Assembly: GCA_035315065.1 (NCBI GenBank)
Contig: DATFYM010000122.1
Coordinates: 1-17,334 of the forward strand
Source of the DNA: DATFYM01 sp035315065
GTDB lineage: Bacteria; Acidobacteriota; Terriglobia; UBA7540
Direction: 5' to 3'
DNA: 17,334 nucleotides
This document shows positions 14,812 through 17,334 of the stretch, piece by piece (positions within the stretch are counted from its first letter, which is position 1; the number at the start of each line of letters is the position of its first letter). The notes beneath the pieces were generated by a model. It was given only the letters and a program-made list of their open reading frames with translations, was not told the DNA's origin and did no database searches. A program made the position numbers and the translations under genes.

Positions 14812-15135
14812 AATGAATCATAGACTAGCACAAGCGGAGGGCGAAAGACATAAGTCGTCTGGGCCGTTCGGTCCTAACCTGCTTTCCCCGGCATACGGGT
14901 GTCAACATTGCGCAGTCCACTTTCGGCCAGTAGAGAAGATGTTCCCAGGGTGATGACTCAAAGATGAGCCACTATCTTAAAAAGAATTGTCTTGACAATG
15001 ACCCAATTCTAATCTAATCTAACCGCGTCCCGAAAAAGTCGACGCTCGACCTGCCAGGTTAGTCGAGTGACCTTGGATTCCGAAGTGGAAATCCTGGCTA
15101 ATACTTCGGCCAACCAACGGAAAGGAGTGTTCGAT
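14812..15135. other. Divergent region between nuoI and the G1 peptidase
   Basis: No gene is seen in these 324 bp. The right half holds the predicted peptidase promoter with a perfect palindrome over its -35 box, followed by TAATC repeats at 15010-15022. No clear nuoI promoter was found on the minus strand. Confidence 0.6.
14986..15020 (+). promoter_or_regulatory. Promoter of the G1 peptidase with overlapping palindrome
   Basis: -35 TTGACA (14992-14997, 6/6) and a weak -10 TAATCT (15015-15020) are 17 bp apart. The -35 box is embedded in a perfect 14-bp inverted repeat, ATTGTC-TT-GACAAT (14986-14999), a plausible repressor site. The leader to the ATG at 15136 would be about 110 nt. Confidence 0.45.
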
Positions 15136-16158
15136 ATGTCCAGCGCAGGTGTTATGCCAAGCGGTTTCACCTTTGATAAACAGGCCTTCCTGAAAAGGAT
15201 TCCCTATACCCTGACCCCCACGAACTTGGAGGGCGCCCACGCCAGCCCAGCGCCAGCCGCTGATTTCGACCCCAACAAAGCCAGCGCCGCCGACCTGATC
15301 AAGAACGGTCTGCTTTGGCGTCGGCCCGCCGCAACCGATGACCCGGTTCTCATGGCGGCGTGGCAAAAGGTCTTCTCACGCCAATGGCTGGCTAAAGATC
15401 GGATCGTTCCCCAGTCCGTGCCGCAAATCGGGAAGACGCACCTCCTGAAGAAGCCGATGAGACAAGTGAGCGACGCGAACTTTGTCAATACAGCCTGGTC
15501 GGGAGCCGGCATCCGCGGCGGGTCCTGGACCGGAATCATCGGATACTGGTACATCCCCACCGTCAGTAAGCCGTCCCAGCCGCAGGGTCTTGAAGGCGGC
15601 TGGAACTCGTCCTCCTGGGTCGGGCTCGACGGGTTCGACATCGGCATCGTGTCGGATGACGTGCTCCAGGCCGGCGTCCAGCAAGTCGTCAATGCCAGCG
15701 GGCAAGCTTCCTATGTTGCCTGGTATGAGTGGTTTGCACCCCAGCAGCCCAACTCGCCTGGATACATCTGGCAGACCAACATTACCAATTTTAAGATCAG
15801 CCCCGGCCAGCAGGTCTACTGCTCCGTGCAGTACGTCAACAAGAACACTGCTGGCTACATCTATTTCGCCAATGAGGCAACCGGCCAACATTTCTCGATC
15901 ACGCTGGCACCTCCGCCCGGCGCAACGTTCAAGGGGAACACGATCGAGTGGATCATGGAAGCCCCGGATGGCGGCGAGCCGGAATCCTCGCTCCCGAAAT
16001 TCACCCCGGTGACGTTCACCTCGGCCATCGCTTGCGCCGCGTCCGGTAGTTTGGGTAATCCCCAGAACGGGGACACGTGTAACATTGAGACCGTCGGTGG
16101 TACGATTCTGACCAAGGTGACGGTCGGGTCCAACACTGTCGCGATTGACTACGTCTAG
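15136..16158 (+). CDS. G1-family (eqolisin) glutamic endopeptidase
   Basis: The 340-residue product is a peptidase of MEROPS family G1, whose fungal members (scytalidoglutamic peptidase) are acid proteases using a Gln/Glu pair. The core at about 116-340 shows WSGAGIRGGSWTGIIGYWYIP, SSWVGLDGFD, VLQAGVQQ (catalytic Gln178), YVAWYEWF, TIEWIMEAP (catalytic Glu271), FTPVTFTSA, and the typical end TVAIDYV. Both catalytic residues and the flanking tryptophans are in place. About 110 N-terminal residues precede the core and could be a propeptide. No signal peptide is visible, unlike the secreted fungal enzymes. The start at 15136 has AAAGGAG with 8-nt spacing; the GTG at 15067 in the same frame is rejected. 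The gene stands alone with its own promoter. Confidence 0.88.
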   Translation: MSSAGVMPSGFTFDKQAFLKRIPYTLTPTNLEGAHASPAPAADFDPNKASAADLIKNGLLWRRPAATDDPVLMAAWQKVFSRQWLAKDRIVPQSVPQIGKTHLLKKPMRQVSDANFVNTAWSGAGIRGGSWTGIIGYWYIPTVSKPSQPQGLEGGWNSSSWVGLDGFDIGIVSDDVLQAGVQQVVNASGQASYVAWYEWFAPQQPNSPGYIWQTNITNFKISPGQQVYCSVQYVNKNTAGYIYFANEATGQHFSITLAPPPGATFKGNTIEWIMEAPDGGEPESSLPKFTPVTFTSAIACAASGSLGNPQNGDTCNIETVGGTILTKVTVGSNTVAIDYV

Positions 16159-16169
16159 TCTTGCTTTTG

Positions 16170-16253
16170 GGGCGGCGCGCGGCAAGGGCCGCCAGTATTA
16201 GCAGTTCTGAGCACGAATCCCTGAGGGCCGGGTAACAGGCTTTTGCTCGGCCC
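16170..16253 (+). terminator. Two GC hairpins after the peptidase gene
   Basis: GGCGGC and GCCGCC pair about 15-35 bp after the stop, and a second pair GGGCCG / CGGCCC follows at about 16225-16253. Neither has a T-tract. Apart from these, nothing is seen in the 211 bp up to the antitoxin stop. Confidence 0.35.
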
Positions 16254-16369
16254 ATAAGGGGCAAATCAAGACCAGGCTCGTTGCCGCATGAATACGTTTC
16301 CAGATCGCGGAATCGCACCGTAAAGAGACCGCGAGTCGTGCGACCCTACCGCGAACGAACCCGCAAGGA

Positions 16370-16615
16370 TCAAGGAAGTATTTCCAGCGAGATAATCCAC
16401 TTTCCACTTCGGACAGTCGTTTCACCTTGCCCTTTGACCGAGGCGCGGAATGCGGTCAAGTCGGGAAGGCGCACATGCTTTCGCTTCGGCTGAACCAACC
16501 TTCCCACCTCAACTCCCCGGCGTAAAACGATGATTTCGTCGCCTGCTTGGACTTTGTCCAGCAGACGCCGGAAATGCTGCCGTGCTTCTCGAACACCAAC
16601 GCTGCGCGTGCCCAT
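16370..16615 (-). CDS. Phd/YefM-family antitoxin without an adjacent toxin
   Basis: The 81-residue product from ATG 16615 has the Phd/YefM fold signature: VGVREARQHFRRLLDKVQAGDEIIVLRRGVEVGRLV, followed by LPDLTAFRASVKG. It would bind operator DNA and neutralise a partner toxin through its C-terminus. That C-terminus (GETTVRSGKWIISLEILP) does not look like the usual acidic/basic amphipathic helix. The other frame reads KRLSEVESGLSRWKYF, closer to the family, so a frameshift is possible. No toxin gene follows downstream (16159-16369). The frame extends to a GTG at 16636, but that start lies inside the predicted operator. Regulation is probably autogenous through the palindromes at 16629-16650. 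Confidence 0.72.
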   Translation of the reverse strand: MGTRSVGVREARQHFRRLLDKVQAGDEIIVLRRGVEVGRLVQPKRKHVRLPDLTAFRASVKGQGETTVRSGKWIISLEILP

Positions 16616-16628
16616 GGGCTGAAGTTCC

Positions 16629-16671
16629 GTGTACACATTAAAGTGTACGGACGACCAGCCTGACGGCGCAA
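16629..16671 (-). promoter_or_regulatory. Antitoxin promoter with paired GTGTAC operators
   Basis: GTGTACAC (16629-16636) and GTGTACGG (16643-16650) lie 14 bp apart, and GTACAC / GTGTAC form a perfect 6-6-6 inverted repeat at 16631-16648. Phd binds GTGTACAC-type palindromes and YefM binds TGTACA cores, so this is a good candidate operator. On the minus strand, -35 TTGCGC (16671-16666) and -10 TACACT (16647-16642), with an 18-bp spacer, overlap it. Confidence 0.6.
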
Positions 16672-16693
16672 GAAAGAAAGGGTAGAGTGGGTA

Positions 16694-16913
16694 TGCGACA
16701 CAAAGCTGAGAAACGTAGTGCGCGTCCCGCCCGCTGTGTCGCGGGCATCCTGCCCGCGGAGGCCGGTCCGCAATCTTCAGTTCGCACCTACTTGCCTCTC
16801 AAGCGCCTGGACCATCCTTCGCGCGGGAGCGGGACGCTCCCGCCACAGCGGGCGAGACGCCCGCGCTACTCAAGCGCCCCTCGCTTGGGGGAGATCTCAC
16901 TTTTGTGTCGCAC
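16694..16913. repeat. REP/MITE-like palindromic element with terminal inverted repeats
   Basis: The ends are TGCGACACAAAGCTGAG (16694-16710) and, inverted, CTCACTTTTGTGTCGCA (16896-16912). They share TGCGACACAAA exactly. The 220-bp interior is packed with GC palindromes: CGGGCATCCTGCCCG, GGGAGCGGGACGCTCCC, GCGGGCGAGACGCCCGC and CAAGCG-CCCCT-CGCTTG. There is no open frame with a recognisable product. Confidence 0.65.
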
Positions 16914-16933
16914 ACCCCGACCAAAGAGAGAGA

Positions 16934-16962
16934 TTGACGTAGCTACAGGTTGTAACTACACT
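16934..16962 (+). promoter_or_regulatory. Predicted promoter of brnT
   Basis: -35 TTGACG (16934-16939, 5/6) and -10 TACACT (16957-16962, 4/6) have a 17-bp spacer. The start site would fall at or next to the ATG at 16969, giving a leaderless message. GTAGCTAC (16939-16946) and GTAACTAC (16952-16959) overlap it as possible operator half-sites. Confidence 0.5.
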
Positions 16963-16968
16963 AGATCC

Positions 16969-17237
16969 ATGCGCTATGAATGGGATGAAGCCAAACGGCA
17001 ATCCAACATTCAGAAGCACGGAATCGACTTCATTGGGATCGAAAGGGCCTTTGCAGGTGATACGGTCACGATCCTGGACGACCGCGCGATTACGGTGAGA
17101 CCCGGTTCGTGACCTTGGGTCTGCTCAAAGACGGTCTAGTGGTCATCGCGCATACTGAAAGCGATGAAGTCATCCGAATTATTTCGGTTCGAAAGGCTTC
17201 GGCGCTCGCCAAGAGTGACCCAGTAATGCTCGGTTGA
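16969..17237 (+). pseudogene. brnT: BrnT-family toxin, frameshifted
   Basis: The N-terminal half reads MRYEWDEAKRQSNIQKHGIDF and then FAGDTVTILDDRA, a clear BrnT ribonuclease-toxin signature ('F-x-W-D-x-x-K-x-x-x-N-x-x-K-H-G-I-x-F'). The frame then closes at 17110-17112. From 17088 another frame continues exactly where the family would: YGETRFVTLGLL, VVIAHTES, VIRIISVRKAS, ending at 17237. Joined, the product would have normal BrnT length (about 90 residues) with the GE-R, H-T and R-I-I-S-x-R motifs. A single-base loss within CGCGCG (17083-17088) explains the break. The BrnA antitoxin usually follows directly; only 97 bp remain in the window and no brnA start is seen there. A sequencing error is possible. 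Confidence 0.75.
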
Positions 17238-17305
17238 AGTGACCCCCATTGAGGACAGCATTTTTGGAACAGGATTTAGAGTGGGAGAGAAACGACATTA
17301 TCATC

Positions 17306-17320
17306 CACGCCGAAGGCGTG
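17306..17320 (+). terminator. Hairpin CACGCC-GAA-GGCGTG near the right edge
   Basis: A perfect 6-bp stem with a GAA loop lies 68 bp after the restored brnT stop. There is no T-tract before the window ends, so its role is uncertain. Confidence 0.3.
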
Positions 17321-17334
17321 CCGTAGCAGGTCAG

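Larger units (their letters stand above)
16637..16968. other. Region between the divergent TA remnants
   Basis: No gene is seen here. The region holds the antitoxin operator (left end), a palindrome-rich element bounded by inverted repeats (16694-16913), and the BrnT promoter (right end). The frame that is open leftwards from brnT to 16687 is translated repeat. Confidence 0.65.

Noticed and set aside
14812..14990. TTGACA on the minus strand as a nuoI promoter
   Set aside because: No acceptable -10 element occurs at 15-19 bp spacing.
15067..15135. GTG 15067 as start of the G1 peptidase
   Set aside because: It would add 23 residues without a signal peptide, while ATG 15136 has AAAGGAG at ideal spacing.
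16198..16425. Possible toxin gene downstream of the Phd antitoxin
   Set aside because: The frame has no RelE, Doc, VapC or YoeB-like motif. Its first residues look instead like the displaced antitoxin C-terminus.
17238..17334. Possible insertion-sequence end at the right edge
   Set aside because: The CCCCCATTGAGG segment looked like a transposon border, but there is no inverted partner or transposase frame in the 97 bp available.

Overview
The window is about 17.3 kb of GC-rich bacterial chromosome. Gene content suggests an Acidobacteriota (Terriglobia-like) genome. The indicators are a secreted PQQ-type beta-propeller beside a porin, a DUF1080 protein followed by a Tat-exported TIM-barrel sugar isomerase, a lone nuoI, and a lysine-tailed HU. 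This assignment rests on gene content only and was not tested by a database search. No rRNA, tRNA, CRISPR array or intact transposase was seen.

Layout. (1) 3-830 (+): the C-terminal part of an APC-family amino acid permease that starts outside the window. (2) 5183 down to 967 (-): an envelope cluster read in the order outer-membrane porin, cupredoxin-domain protein, PQQ-like beta-propeller protein. (3) 5603-8183 (+): divergent from the porin, an OmpR-type response regulator and a membrane histidine kinase overlapping by 11 nt. The shared upstream region makes the porin cluster a natural candidate target. (4) 8432-8869 (+): a small secreted glycine-rich protein. (5) 10070-9060 (-) PIG-L/LmbE deacetylase, diverging from (+) DUF1080 glycoside-active protein and Tat-dependent xylose-isomerase-like protein: a carbohydrate-processing group. 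(6) 13282-12059 (-) PLP aminotransferase, diverging from (+) HU at 13524-13817. (7) 14811-14353 (-): an isolated NADH dehydrogenase subunit I gene. (8) 15136-16158 (+): a G1-family (eqolisin) glutamic peptidase with both catalytic residues in place. (9) 16969-17237 (+) and 16615-16370 (-): remnants of toxin-antitoxin modules, a frameshifted BrnT toxin and a Phd/YefM antitoxin without its toxin. A palindromic REP/MITE-like element sits between them.

The most unusual structural feature is not a gene. Most of the larger intergenic gaps between 830 and 14350 hold short tandem arrays with a strict 7-, 8- or 9-nt period. They usually come as two inverted arms around a spacer of roughly 20-90 nt. 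The repeat word differs between loci (GATTGCC, GTGAATT, GGGTAAA, CTTCTGT, CAATCACC, CACAGAGR) but the architecture is the same. Some arrays run into the 3' ends of genes and supply their stop codons. One encloses an intrinsic terminator, one lies in the predicted 5' leader of the porin, and two loci carry recognisable copies of the same octamer element. This looks like a family of hairpin-forming repeats that keeps its period while its sequence changes.
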